Part shown: positions 46,455 to 58,660 of the stretch, piece by piece
Layout: each line of letters opens with the position of its first letter
Numbering within the stretch: the stretch's first letter is position 1
Source of the DNA: Phocoena phocoena
Lineage: Eukaryota; Chordata; Mammalia; Artiodactyla; Phocoenidae
Reading direction: 5' to 3'
Length of the DNA stretch: 64,000 bases
NCBI RefSeq assembly: GCF_963924675.1
Contig: NC_089221.1
Location: forward strand, 138,364,263-138,428,262
Position numbers and translations under genes: made by a program
Notes under the pieces: generated by a model
Seen by the model: the letters and a program-made list of their open reading frames with translations, nothing else
What the model was told of the DNA's origin: nothing
Database searches by the model: none

Positions 46455-46552
46455 TGTACATCCATCAATCCCAATCTCCCAGTCCATCCCACCCACCCCC
46501 TTGGTGTCCATACGTTTGTTCTCTACATCTGTGTCTCTATTTCTGCTTTGTG
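46455..46552 (-). mobile_element. Short L1 3'-UTR fragment, minus strand
   Basis: CATCAATCCCAATCTCCCAG, then CCTTGGTGTCCATACGTTTG and TCTACATCTGTGTCTCTATT repeat the L1 3'-UTR also seen at 3698-3800. About 100 bp and truncated at both ends. Confidence 0.88.
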
Positions 46553-47220
46553 CAGGGCATAATGCTAGGCACCGAGGATACATAGAGAACCAGTGCTTTT
46601 TCATTGTTGCTATGGTTATTCCTGCCAAAGTTCTTAGTCTTTAGGAGAAATGCCTTTCCATGAAAAAAAAAAAGAAGACATTTACAAGAAATTGTCTCAT
46701 GAGACATATTGACCTACAGCTTCAGGAAAAATTCTTTTCATCCTAGATTATGAACCGTTAAGTGTCTACAATAGGATGTTGAATCACCAGGTAAAGAGAA
46801 AAAGTTGGCTATCAAATAAAGCTGCTTCTTCTGGGAATGTCAGAGAAAAAGAAGCTGGGGTGGCAAAAGCAGCTAAAAAGCAAGAGGAGATACTAGGTTA
46901 ATGGTTTTTTCTCTTTTTTTTAATGAAATAATGCGACATTGCAAACAACTTCTAAATCTCAGCGCCAACCATTTGTTCGTTGCTCGTGGGTCTTTGCTCG
47001 TCTGCTGAGGTCACTCTACTGGGAAAGGGTGTTGATATCAGACCTACTTCTTTTGCCTTTCTGTTTTTGGGTTCAGTAACTTCAGGAACATCCCCTTCTC
47101 ATGGTGGACAGCCGGGCCATGCTCTATCTGAAGGCTTTAGGAGAGGATCCTTCCTTTCTTCCTGTCTCCTAGTGGTCACCAGCAATCCCTGGAATTCCTT
47201 ACCTTGCAATATTATAACTT
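46553..47220. other. Unique DNA, no gene seen
   Basis: Nothing recognised. The 88-codon frame at 46980-47246 has no domain and runs into a repeat fragment. Confidence 0.4.
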
Positions 47221-47224
47221 CAGC

Positions 47225-47365
47225 TTCTATCTCTGTCTTAACATGACCATCTTCCTCTGTGTCGCTGTGTCCAAATTTCTTCTCATAAAGACGGCATTCA
47301 TTGGATTAGGGCCTATCCTTTACCCAGTATGACCTCATCTTGACTTGATTTCATTTCCAAATGTA
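47225..47365. mobile_element. MaLR-like LTR fragment
   Basis: CTGTGTCCAAATTTCTTCTC, ATTCATTGGATTAGGGCC and TATGACCTCATCTTGACTTG match wording common in old MaLR-class LTRs. The exact family is unresolved. Confidence 0.45.
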
Positions 47366-47369
47366 ATCT

Positions 47370-47585
47370 CTCTTCTTCCACCTCCCAGACTTCATGGTCA
47401 CTCAGGCCATTCCTTGTGCATGAAGTATGCTCTCCCTTCTCTGTTAGTCATATGCCGCTTCAAGTCCTAACTCATGCATTTGCAATCTCCATTACATCCT
47501 AAATCTATTGTGGACAGGTTTAAAGACTTGCTCACGTACACATTTTAAAATACTATTTGGCATTTGGTGGGTACTGAGAACAGTT
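47370..47585 (+). mobile_element. Probable LINE-2 fragment
   Basis: GGCCATTCCTTGTGCATGAA, GTATGCTCTCCCTTC, TCAAGTCCTAACTCATGC and a TTGGCATTTGGTGGGTACTG end are L2-like but decayed. Confidence 0.5.
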
Positions 47586-48340
47586 TGTTGAATTTATTTT
47601 AATTGAGAAAAAAATTTGTTTAGTGATTTCTCTGGTGGAGGATCTGTTATGCTCAATTCCAGTCATAGAATTTTACCCGCAGCCATAATGCATGGGAAAC
47701 CATGCCCTTCTCTAGGAAAACAGATTAAAGGGAGATGGCATTGAAATAAAGAGCTCCTATTCAGAATTCTAATAAATGATGCTATTAGGTGTCATTTTCT
47801 GAAGATATCTCTAATTGGAGTCGTGTCTTATTCAGAAGTGATTAAAGGTGTCATTTAGGCAAAAAAATCAAACTTTTATGTTTGATTACATCTGTAATTA
47901 TAATGCATCAACAGAACAACTGTAAATACAGAAACCTCATGTGCTTTTGATATCAGCTGCTGTGGAAGCCAAAGGCATGTTAATTACCTTAGGTATTCCA
48001 TGTCATCAATCCAGTGTCTTAGTTTTATACGGTTAATTTATGTTTTGGCAGGTGATTCAAAATCTATTTTCATATGTGGACCAGTTTCCAAAATTTCCAT
48101 CATGTACCAGGGTATGTCTGAGCTATGCTAAGAAACCTTTGGAATTAGGAGAATTTGAATCATCCAGCAATCATCTCTTCTACCTTTTCCATTTCTCACT
48201 TTGTAGGTGGTAAAACTGAGGTCCTTTCATAGACTACATGACACCTCACGCTTTACTTCTGACATGACCTAACCTTCCACTCACATGCCTCCCAGTGTAA
48301 ATCAATCTCCTTTAACAAAGTCTTTGATCTTGGTGATTTT
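47586..48340. other. Unique DNA, no gene seen
   Basis: Nothing recognised in about 750 bp. Confidence 0.4.
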
Positions 48341-48344
48341 CAGG

Positions 48345-48770
48345 ATGTAAGTGGTCAAAACCCAAACTAGCACGGGACTGTGATTCTAGAAAGTGCAGGC
48401 ACAGGTGTCTCTGAGTGATGTAATGACACCATCTAGCCATGATCTCAGTCTTCCCATTTCTTGTCTCTGCTTTCATTTGTGTTGGCTCAATTCCCAGGCA
48501 GACTCTTCTTGTGCTGGCAGGATGGCTACCAGAAGCTGCCACACTTGTGTCCTGACGCATCCTCAAATCTTGCTGAAATAAAGAGGTATCTTACCCACCC
48601 CACCGAGAAGTCCCACGGTTGCATGGCATTGACTGGACTGACTTGGTCACTCATTTATCTGCCAACAGATCACTGTGGCCAGGAAGGATATAATAAAATA
48701 ACTGGTCAGGTCTGGGTCATGCGTTTACTACTCTGGAGTCTGCAGGGGTGTGAGTCCTAGTAGATCACAA
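48345..48770. mobile_element. Old interspersed repeat, family unresolved
   Basis: TGCTTTCATTTGTGTTGGCTC, CCCAGGCAGACTCTTCTTG, GCAGGATGGCTACCAGAAGC, then GATCACTGTGGCCAGGAAGG. This is a repeated theme in mammalian DNA, and 23456-23960 may be another copy. The overlapping frames of 62-99 codons are not treated as genes. Confidence 0.55.
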
Positions 48771-49099
48771 GGATTATGTGTGGAAGAGGGAGGAGCCTAA
48801 GGTGGAGGTGGGGGCAATGGAAGGAGTCTGACCCAGTCTGGGGTAACATTTTATCACTGACTTTTGTTTAGTCTGTGGGGTTAAGGTGATAATAAAATAC
48901 AGACCAAATTTCAGTCAATTTTGTTATTGTTTTAAAATTCTTTTCAGACAATTGCCTATACCTAGAGAGAACTACTCATGTGTAATCCTCCCTGTTTTTG
49001 GTAAGCCACTGTCCCGAGGAAAATATGGACAGAAAAATATATCAGATGTCCATCATTGTCGTGGATCCAGAAAGTGGAGGACTATTATTAATAATAGTA

Positions 49100-49260
49100 A
49101 AAGTGTCTTAGTGCATGCTGCACTTTGCACTTTACAGAGTGCTTTCCCATACACATCAAAAGATTATGCCAGATTATTCCTTCATTCATAGACGATGAAA
49201 CTGAGCTTGAGAGAGTTGAAATGTAGTTCCTGAGATCATATAGCAAGTTAAGGGCTGTAT
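49100..49260 (-). mobile_element. MIR-like fragment, minus strand
   Basis: TTTACAGAGTGCTTTCCCAT, ATAGACGATGAAACTGAGC and TTGAGAGAGTTGAAATG fit a reversed MIR-class element. Confidence 0.6.
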
Positions 49261-49664
49261 CCATTTTTTAAAGTGTTGGGCTTTTGCATTTATAACCTGG
49301 ATCAAACATCACAGTCTCATTTTCATTGTTATCCCTTTTCTTCTAATAGGTGTCAGGGTCAGGAGAAGAGAAAATCACGAGTTAGAAATAAATATGATAC
49401 GTGGAAAGGTGAGGCACGGGGTCAATAAGTATCAGGATAAAAGACCTCATAATGGAAATATTTCCATTTGCAGAAAGAGATTAGGAATATCTCTATTCTA
49501 GCAAATGCATACTTATTTTTCCCATTAAGCTCTGCACATACCCAAGCATATTTATTATTATTATTACTCAAGAGGAGAATGGGACAAGAATCTTTTTTTT
49601 TTTTTCTCCACGTAGGATACTCTTTGGATCAACTGATCACTTATTGATAAAATAAAATCTTTAG

Positions 49665-49699
49665 CCCACCCTAACGTGCAACCCCACCCTAACGTGCAA
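49665..49699. repeat. 17-bp duplication with period 18
   Basis: CCCACCCTAACGTGCAA occurs at 49665-49681 and 49683-49699. Includes a CpG in both copies. Confidence 0.95.
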
Positions 49700-49769
49700 A
49701 CTCAGAAAGTTTTAAGAGGAACTGCCACTGTCAAGCCAAATCAAGACCCTGTGGTTTTCAGCAGTGTTC

Positions 49770-49905
49770 AAAAACTCTGATGGTCATGACAAGACCTAGG
49801 TTGCTTATGAAAAATACATTTCACTTGGTCCCACCCCCAAACTTACTAATCTAGAATCTTTGGCTGTGGTCCAGGTAAATATTCTTTTAATAAGTTCCCC
49901 AATAT
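49770..49905 (+). mobile_element. MER20-like fragment
   Basis: AAAACTCTGATGGTCATGAC, CACTTGGTCCCACCCCCAAA and CTAGAATCTTTGGCTGTGG follow a MER20-like order. Diverged. Confidence 0.5.
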
Positions 49906-49929
49906 TGGTATTTGATTGTTGAAGTTGGT

Positions 49930-51060
49930 CATTTGTTCATCCAATAAATGTTTATGAGATACCTACTATGTATATTTTTCTACATTGGGATACATCAATT
50001 AGAAAAAGGCTAGAATGTACACCCTTAAGCAGGAGAGACAGATGCCAAATGAAGAGTATAATAAATAAGTCAACTCTACGACATGATGGATGGAGAAATA
50101 AAAAGCAGAGCAGGTATGGGGTCAAGTGTACCTGGGTGGGTGTGGTTAGGGAGTAGAGGGCAGTACCAAATTGGGTAGTAAGCCTAGGACTTATTGAAAG
50201 ACTGGAAGGGGATGAGGGAATTACTCAAGCAGATTCTTGGGAGGATGGTTCCAGGCAGAAGGAACAGAGTGTAAGCTCTGGTCAGAAGCATGTCTAGTTC
50301 ATCTGAAGTAGAGCAAGAAGGTCAGTGTGGCTGGAGCTCAGAGAACCAGGGGAGAATAATAAGATCCAGCATCAGCTAGGCCCATGCGGGGATTTGGGCT
50401 AGGTATAGACTTTCAGGCCATTTTAAGAAAGTTGGCTTTTACTCTGATTGAAATACAGAGGCATCATAGCCTTTTGAACAGAACAATTCTATGATCTGTC
50501 CTGCCTTTAAAAAAGATCAGTCTGGCTGTTGTGTTGAAAACAGTCTGTAGGGCAGCAAGGGTAGCTACAGGAAGACCAGCTAGAAGCCTTGTTGAAATAA
50601 TCCAGATAAAAGATTGTGGTGACTCAGATAAGGCTGGTAACAGGGAAGAGGATGAGAAGTAGTCAGATTCTGGATATATTCTGAAGTTATAGCCAGCATG
50701 ATTTTCAGATGAATTAGAAGTAAGGTGAGCAGAAAAGAGGAATAAAAAATGACTACAGGTGTCTTGGCCAGACTAACTGAAGTTGCCACCAACTTCGGAA
50801 GAAAGATCAGTCTTGAACATTTGAGATGTCCATTAGACATTCAAAATATAATGTCAAGAAACTAGACAACAAGAAACTCCCCTGGAGTTTAGGGGAGGAG
50901 TATGCAATGAAGATATTGATTTGAGGCACTCCAGCATGAAGTGGCTGGGGAGCAGATGAGAAACCAGCAAAGGGCTCTGAGGAAGGGCAATCAGTGAAGC
51001 AGAATCAAAACCCAGAGAGGGCTAAGAAGGCTGGTTTCATGAGCCAGTATCCACTATTAA
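49930..51060. mobile_element. Long old interspersed repeat, family unresolved
   Basis: Contains CTACTATGTATATTTTTCTAC, GGTTCCAGGCAGAAGGAACAG, GGCTTTTACTCTGATTGAAA, CAGTCTGGCTGTTGTGTTG and GATTCTGGATATATTCTGAAG. The same theme appears at 24843-25720 and 51130-51590. About 1.1 kb of non-coding fossil. Confidence 0.6.
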
Positions 51061-51129
51061 ATAGCTCGTGCTGTCACCTAATACTATGCTTACCCATACT
51101 TGGGGTTACTTTTAGCTCGGCAGAACACA

Positions 51130-51590
51130 TGGATTTTATTCAGTTATTTAACAAATAGTTAAGCAAGATGCTGTGTGCTGGGAATTAATCATCAGTCTTT
51201 AGAGCCAAGAAATCTCCCCAGATAAAGTGATGTTTAAGTTTTTACCTGGAAAGCGTGAATAGGAATTCATGAAAGACGGAGTTTTAGGGATGAGAAAAAA
51301 TGTTTCAGGAAGAAGAAACAGTAAGAGCAAAGGCCTAGAAAGGAAAGGGAATGAATACTGTCTCTGTGGAATTGAAAGTAATTCAGCCTGGTGGGAGCTT
51401 GGGACTCGAGGACAGGATGAAAAAGTAAGATCTAGAAATGAGCAATAAACAGATCACAAAGGACTTTGAGTACCATGATAAATTTAAAGGTTTTCCTTAG
51501 GTTAAAGCAGAAAGTTTGAAGGTTTATAAGAAGGGAAGTGACAATTAGACTTTATAATATGTTTTGATACCTGGTAGAGTGAGTTCCTAT
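51130..51590. mobile_element. Second copy of the same old repeat theme
   Basis: TTATTTAACAAATAGTTAAGC, GAAGAAACAGTAAGAGCAAAGG, AGTAATTCAGCCTGGTGGG and AAAGGACTTTGAGTACCATG. Roughly half the length of the copy just upstream. Confidence 0.5.
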
Positions 51591-51658
51591 GCTTTTATTT
51601 TCATTTTTATAGCATGTAATTATTTGCTCTTTATTATTAAATACCTTCTTCCTTACTA

Positions 51659-51680
51659 AAAAAAAAAAAAAAAAAAAAAA
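51659..51680. repeat. Poly(A) run
   Basis: About 22 consecutive A bases. No retroelement body with a target duplication was found directly upstream. Confidence 0.9.
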
Positions 51681-51708
51681 CCCAAACCATAAAAACAACA
51701 TAGGCTAT

Positions 51709-52174
51709 TGTGATGGTTAATTTTATGTGTCAACTCTGCTGGGCTATGAGGCTCAGATAGTCAAGCGTTATTCTGGATGTTTCTGTGAGGGTGTTTTTTG
51801 GATGACGTTAACATTGAAGCCGGTGACTCTGAGTAAAGAAGATTGCCCTCCATATTGTGGATGGGTCTCATCCAATCAGTTGAAGGCCTGAATAGAAAAA
51901 AAGATTGACTTCCTTGAGCAAGAAGAAATTCTGCCAGAAGACGGCCTTTGGACTTGAACTACAACATCAGGTCTTTCCCAGCTTCCAGACTGAGGGCCTT
52001 TGCATTTGAATAGCAACTTTAGCCCTTCCCTGAGCCTCCAGTCTGCTAGTCTACCTTTCAAATTTTAGATGTGCCAGCCTCCATAACTGCATGAGCAAAT
52101 TCCTTAAAATAAATTTCTCTCTATATATACACACATCCTATCGGCTCTGTCTCTCTGTAAAACCCTGACTAACA
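51709..52174 (+). mobile_element. MLT2-type ERVL LTR (solo)
   Basis: Starts TGTGATGGTTAATTTTATG, followed by GTCAACTCTGCTGGGC, GTTTCTGTGAGGGTGTTTTT, CAATCAGTTGAAGGCCTGAA, CCTCCATAACTGCATGAGC, and ends AACCCTGACTAACA. These are landmarks of the HERV-L-linked MLT2 LTRs. No internal retroviral sequence is adjacent, and no clear 5-bp duplication. Confidence 0.85.
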
Positions 52175-53375
52175 TAGCTGAGAAGGGGAGATTGGAAGCA
52201 GGAGGACTCACCAGGCTCTGCATATGCCATGTAGGCTTGGGTAGCTCCCTGAGCATTTGTTTTTCCCTGCCTACTCCACACCAGGGATCTCAGAGAGGCT
52301 GTCCTGAGTGCTCCAAGACTGCTCCTGGCATGAGAGTCAGAGCCAGGAGCCAGCGTCCTTACTATCTGCCAAAGCTGGACCAGGAAAAACTCACTTCAAA
52401 CTGGCAAGATCCCACCTGTAATTTAATTTTAGATAAAGATTCTTAAACATTTAAAAGCTTTCATTTATTAATCTTCTTGTACTTTGTATGCATCCATAGT
52501 TTTGTCTTATCAAGAGAGATTCTTTAAATGTTCAAACGACTTCCTGACAAGTCGAATGAGAAATGAGAATGAATAAATAAAGAGCTGGCAAGCCACTTCT
52601 GAAACGTGCCAACCTCGAATGGATCTCTGATCCATCCAAGGGCGTTTTGAAGCATGGAGAGAAAACTAGGTGTAAAAAGAACCCTTCCAATTTTTTGTCA
52701 GGTTGATCCACTCAGAGAATGAGAAATGTGAACCCTACCCTGGGCCACTCCTGTATTGATGTTCCAAGAACCCTGATATTTCCCTGCCATGAATCTCACA
52801 CAATTTCAGGAGCATTTATTAGCCTGCACGTTCAGAAACTCTCTTGATCTCCTGGGAAACTTCTACTGGCCAGGTTTCCTAATGTCCAGTTGACCAGTTG
52901 ACAAGAGAGGCGGGCTTTCTCTCTCTGTGTTGTCTTAGCTATAAAGAAAGTCCAACCTTTACTGCTGAGACATAAATAACAACAACAACATAATCTTCCA
53001 CACTGAAAAGTATGGCTTTTGTAATTCATAATTTTAAAAAGGAGACAGAGAAAAGATAATGATATTTAAAGAGAAAAAGTAGATTTTCAAAATCCTTTGA
53101 AAGATGTGTTTAAGTTACTTGATTTATTTCAACAGCTCTCTGCTCTCACCCAGATAAATTAAGGGAAACATCAAAATATCTAGAATTTGACAATTCTCAG
53201 CTTTTAAAAATAACATTTAAAAAATGTAAACCTATAAACATAAAATGGAAATTTAGGAGTAAACACTTCTCTCTTCTTTTTGATCCCCTAAAGATTTTGG
53301 ACTTGTTTCTAATTTCACTGTCAAAGATGCTATATCTCCAAAAGCTAAACTGAGGCTGTAGAATATATCGGGTAG
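52175..53375. other. Unique DNA, no gene seen
   Basis: About 1.2 kb with nothing recognised. An AAC trinucleotide stretch at about 52977-52990. Confidence 0.45.
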
Positions 53376-53379
53376 CAGC

Positions 53380-53530
53380 TAAGTAAAGGGGTTAAGGGCG
53401 TGGGATTTGGAGTTGGCCAGCTCTGGGATGCAATACCAATCATTGCCATTTTGTGTCCTCTGCAACATAGATATGGCAATTGTTCACACTTCACAGAGTT
53501 GTTTAGAGAATTGAATTCATAACACATTCT
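53380..53530 (+). mobile_element. MIR, plus strand
   Basis: AAGGGCGTGGGATTTGGAGTT, then GTGTCCTCTGCAACATAG and ACTTCACAGAGTTGTTTAGAG follow the MIR order. Confidence 0.65.
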
Positions 53531-53816
53531 GGGAGGGGAGAGTGTCAGGTACTGGAACTATTTCTCAGGTTCTTCTTTCCTTCCTCCCTTTATTTTGTCT
53601 TGTCCTCTTCGCTTTCTTCCTCCTTCTCTCCTTTCCCAGGACACCAAGGTGGGAGCAGGTTCTTCTGCTCATCACTATGGATTAGTGATTTTCAAACTGT
53701 TTTGTTTATCAACCAATAATAATACATTTTATTATTGTGATTAGGATGAAATTTCTTCTTTGCATTTCCCCTCTCCAACCACTGTGGCTTCATCTCAGAA
53801 ATTTCTGGATACTTTC

Positions 53817-53830
53817 TTTTATTAGTTCTT
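53817..53830. repeat. Retrocopy target-site duplication, left copy
   Basis: TTTTATTAGTTCTT, repeated exactly at 55209-55222. It borders the poly(T) (the poly(A) tail on the minus strand). Confidence 0.96.
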
Positions 53831-53868
53831 TTTTTTTTTTTTTTTTTTTTAATCATCTGTAAACTACA

Positions 53869-53874
53869 TTTATT
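53869..53874 (-). terminator. Poly(A) signal AATAAA of the retrocopy
   Basis: TTTATT on the plus strand, AATAAA on the minus strand, 18 bases before the poly(A) tail. This is the usual spacing and shows that the tail is the natural end of the copied mRNA. Confidence 0.9.
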
Positions 53875-54388
53875 GTGCTTACTGGGCACTGGGCACATCA
53901 GATACAAAAGAGTTGGGATGGGGGCAGGTAAGAACTTAAGAAATTAAATATACACATTAATTTTACCACAAATTCTAACTAGGGACGTAGAAAATTTGTA
54001 CAAATGATACTTTATAATGAAATTTTGATGTCTGTCAAAAGGATAAGCTATATATACAATGCAATAAAAATGTTTTAAAATTGGGCTTTAATATCACAGA
54101 ACTACCCTGAAATGGGTTGATAAAATGCCTATACAGCATTATACACATATATTTCACATTAAAGATTTGACCCCATTGTTGAGAAATCTATGGTTGACAA
54201 CTATATGTGCAGTTCCTCTAAGAAACATTGCAGCATTTGTAGTCCATCTCTCCTTTAAACTCCATCTTATTTTAGTTTTACTTACTATCGAGTTCTCTTC
54301 AGACCCGTTTATATTTCTTTTGTCTGATCATCTTCTTCGAGTTTCCTGATTTCATTTTTTAAACAATTTATAGTTTCACGACTTGCTT

Positions 54389-55208
<820 letters not shown>

Positions 55209-55222
55209 TTTTATTAGTTCTT
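55209..55222. repeat. Retrocopy target-site duplication, right copy
   Basis: Exact match to 53817-53830. Confidence 0.96.
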
Positions 55223-57865
55223 CACTTTCAGGTTCATTCACTAAAGTCCAGTCTACACAGGGTCTTTGGGGAGGTGGAAATGTGTGGGTAGCTTCCCTTG
55301 CCCACTGAATTTGTGCCCATGCTTCATCCCCAGAGTTGATATAGTGGAGAATCTTAGGGCTCATGACCCCCCTCCACCCCATCAGTGACAAAGTGCCCCA
55401 GAGCCTCCACCCTCACCTCCCTTTTCTCCCTTGGGTGCTCTCCCAGCAGTTCTTTGCCCCTTCAGGATTCTTTGCTCCTCTCCCAAATCCTTGCTCTGGT
55501 GGCTCTGTCTTATTCTCCGTCAGGGCCATGTGCCTGCTGAGTGGGCCCAGGAGGTGTTGTAGGAGAGTAAGGGGCTTCTGCTCTACTGGCAGGAGAGAGA
55601 CAAAAGCCCTCTGAGTGAGTGATCTAAAAGCCAACCAGACTGTTTACATTGTGAAAACTTCTGCTGGCAATTTTCTGTACCTATTTCTACTAAAAAAGTT
55701 TCTCTATTTTTTGTTTTGAGAGTACACGAAAGTATTTTACTTTCTTACATTTATAAGGTGTCAGCTTCCAGGAAAGGGAAGAAAACTGATCATTCCACCA
55801 CTATAATGGCATAGAAGCTTGTTCACTCTACACACACTCTCATGGAGCTTGTCATATGCTCCTTCCTCAATCTCGGTTTACGACTCTAAAACCTCAGTTT
55901 TAGAGGATTACGACTCTAAAACCTCAGCATGGATTTTTGGCACAAGAAAGATGAAAGTTTCTGTGTCTCTCTGGCCTTACTGTACCTGCCCATAAAGTAA
56001 AAGATTCAGTGCCATGGGGGCTTCTTGCATTCTCAGATTAATCTGGCATCACTGGGCTTGCAATTCCTCAAGACAACAACTGGAGGGTGCTCAGTAGTGA
56101 CCGCCTCTTTAGATAGAGCTTGTTTCTCCCCAGTTACCCACAGTCCCCACCACTCCCTATGTATTACACCAGGCCTGTGTTATTTGTCTACAATTTCATT
56201 AAGCCCTGTGTCCACATTTGAGCTTCCAAGATATATCAATCCTTTAACTAAATTTTGTATCTCATTAGCCTTTTGAACTTCAGAACTGGAACCAATTATT
56301 CCCCACCCACTTTGGACATCTATTGCTAGAAATACTGTATTACTGATCCAATATCAAATTCATGCTTTTGAGTCTCAGCACTTTCCGAGGTGGAGTGACC
56401 AAGGACCCACTAGGTCCCAGATGGGAGTGCAGTGATGAATCTAACATCTTAAATGAAGCTGTAGAGGAAAAAAAAAACCACATTTCTTTCCTACTCCATG
56501 TTCCAGCCTGTTTGATTCTTTCATGGGTCAAAGACTGCCACTCTAGCGGCACACCTGGGCCAGTGCCACGGGCTGGCTTCCTAAGCTTCATTGTGCCATC
56601 TGCTCCGAGGTCTGCCATTTCCCCAGGTCACTACCGCTGAATGGTATGCAGGTCTCCACTTGCCTGGAACCTGCCGTTTTTCTCCTTCCCAGTCTCAGAG
56701 AAAGCATCCCTCCCTCTCTCCTTACCCTGAAAGACACTCATGTGCCTCAGTACTTGTGGGGCGCTAAGCATCATCCCTGAGTATCTTCCGGCAGTGTCTC
56801 CTTTCTATCCGATACAAATCTCTGAAATGAAAAGATATATATATATAAATACTAATAACCTAGTTGGCTACCTGAAACAAAAGGAGAGATCAGAACATGC
56901 ACAAATCAAGATATCAATAAGAAGACCACCTAAGAAGCCTAATCGTTTGGGGCTTGTCTGCAACTTGTCATCCCATGATCATTCCTTGGTTCTAGGCTAT
57001 GTGGTGGGGTGATGCTGTAGTGGGTAATGTGCACATTTGGCTCATGCTCTGATACAGAGATTTGAAGAGACAAGAGTGTGTTTATTTTGTTGCTGTCTGC
57101 TTTAGGAAATCAAGGACTGTGGACTGATTGTGTCTCCTGCCATCCCTGAGAATTTTTCTCACTAAACTGGTATTATTCTGGGAGGTGGATCTAAAGGTTT
57201 AGAAAAATACTCTGTATGGGAAATGTCATATGATATTTCATAATTAGAACAAGTTTCAGAAGAGAGCAAGGGTAGTTCCACTTTAGGATAATATAGTAGT
57301 TAGAATATGAGTGGGGGAATTTTCTCATTGCCAATTGATTAGCTTTTTCGGGGGGAAATATCTGGGAATGTTCTCCTCCCAAGGTAAGTAATAGACCATG
57401 ACCCCACCTACAGTACCATTTCCTATTGGCCCTCTCAGCATACCCCGCCCACACAGGCTCATGAACACACACGCACACACATGCACACATGCACCACCAG
57501 TTATGTGAACGTGTTCATGGATTTGAGCATACATGTGTTCTCTCTGCTGGACAGAAATGTAGAAAGTCAGCATGAAGGATAGCAAATGCAAATGGAAGAA
57601 CTGTACATTTCGAGACGATACGATGTGCAATTTGCAGTGTAAGCTGGCAGGAACCGGGTCTTCACTATAGGTGAGTTATTTTCAGTAGTGTCATTCCTTG
57701 GTAGCTATAGCTCCTTCTAATCGTGACTTCATTGGACAATTTTGCCCTGACAAAATTGTCAGGCCTTGCTCAGGTGGACAGAGTCTATGAGGTGCTATTT
57801 GGACATTCGAAAGTCAATAAGAGTGAGAGACACTAGGCTTGTCCCCAACTAATTCGCTGGCCTCA
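55223..57865. other. Unique DNA, no gene seen
   Basis: About 2.6 kb. Overlapping frames of 73-92 codons (55363-55614, 55413-55634, 56340-56640) show no domain. Holds the fold-back duplication at 55878-55927 and a short AC-rich stretch at about 57468-57490. No repeat named. Confidence 0.45.
55878..55927. repeat. 20-bp duplication with hairpin spacer
   Basis: TTACGACTCTAAAACCTCAG occurs at 55878-55897 and 55908-55927. The 10-base spacer begins TTTTAGAG, which pairs with CTCTAAAA of the first copy (8-bp stem, loop CCTCAG). Confidence 0.95.
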
Positions 57866-57869
57866 GGAG

Positions 57870-58000
57870 ACTTCCCATGCATTTGAGAGCTTCCATATAA
57901 TCCAAGAGGGTAGGGACCTTGTGAGCCTAAGCACTAATTTTCTAGTAGCATTACAAGGTCTGGCAGATGGCAGGCTCTCAGCAAATGTTTCTTGGGAAAT
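57870..58000 (+). mobile_element. LINE-2 3' end fragment
   Basis: CCAAGAGGGTAGGGACCTTG, TCTGGCAGATGGCAGGCTC and TCAGCAAATGTTTCTTGGG follow the L2 end. Confidence 0.65.
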
Positions 58001-58029
58001 GACCAAAATGAGTGAGAACTGAACATGCC

Positions 58030-58250
58030 TGGTCACCCACTTTTAATGATGAGGTGGAAAGAATTTGCAAGGAATTGCGGGTGAGTCCAGGCTGGGTAGG
58101 AATCCAAGTTCTTCTACTCTCACGGGCAAGGTACTTATTCTTTCCGATCTTGAATTTCTGCTACTCTTAGGAATATGGTAAGGATTAAGTAAGTATTCAA
58201 TTCTCCAAGTACCTAGTGTAACGTCTTCAGAGGATATATGTAGAATGTTA
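58030..58250 (+). mobile_element. MIR, plus strand
   Basis: GGGTAGGAATCCAAGTTCTTC, GGCAAGGTACTTATTCTTTCC and GGTAAGGATTAAGTAAGTATTC fit a diverged MIR. Confidence 0.6.
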
Positions 58251-58429
58251 AATGAATCACGTTTGTCATATGATTTTCATGATTGAAGCCAAGTTCTTAA
58301 TTAATTACCCATAAGTATATAACCTAAGAGAACATTTAATAATTACTATGACGTTTTAGGTATCATGATAGAAGTCGTGATAAAACATGCTGAATATTCT
58401 AGTAACGATTATAAGTAATAATAGCAACA

Positions 58430-58660
58430 ATACTACTGTTGCTGCTATCATCTACTGTCATCTACTGTTTACAAACCACTTAACGTGTTTGTACCATGCT
58501 AAGGACTTCTTACGGGTTATTTCGTTTCAACTATACAGCAGCTCTATGGAGGTACAATTATATTTTTTTCTTCAGATAAGAAAAATGAGAGGCGGATGGA
58601 TTAGATAGCTGCACAATCATGCACCTGATAGGTGACAAATCAGAGCTCAAACTCAAGGCT
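58430..58660 (-). mobile_element. MIR, minus strand
   Basis: CCACTTAACGTGTTTGTACC, CAGCAGCTCTATGGAGGTAC, CTTCAGATAAGAAAAATGAG and CTGATAGGTGACAAATCAGAG read as a reversed MIR. Confidence 0.75.

Noticed and set aside
49120..49190. A possible exon in the 101-codon frame at 48886-49191
   Set aside because: Its 3' part overlaps a MIR-like fragment, and I see no splice pattern or known domain.
51709..52174. An active retrovirus next to the MLT2-type LTR
   Set aside because: Only a solo, diverged LTR is present; no gag, pol or env reading is visible on either side.
57191..57630. Overlapping minus frames of about 100 codons with a CVCVC stretch
   Set aside because: Driven by an AC-rich patch; the rest has no recognisable domain.
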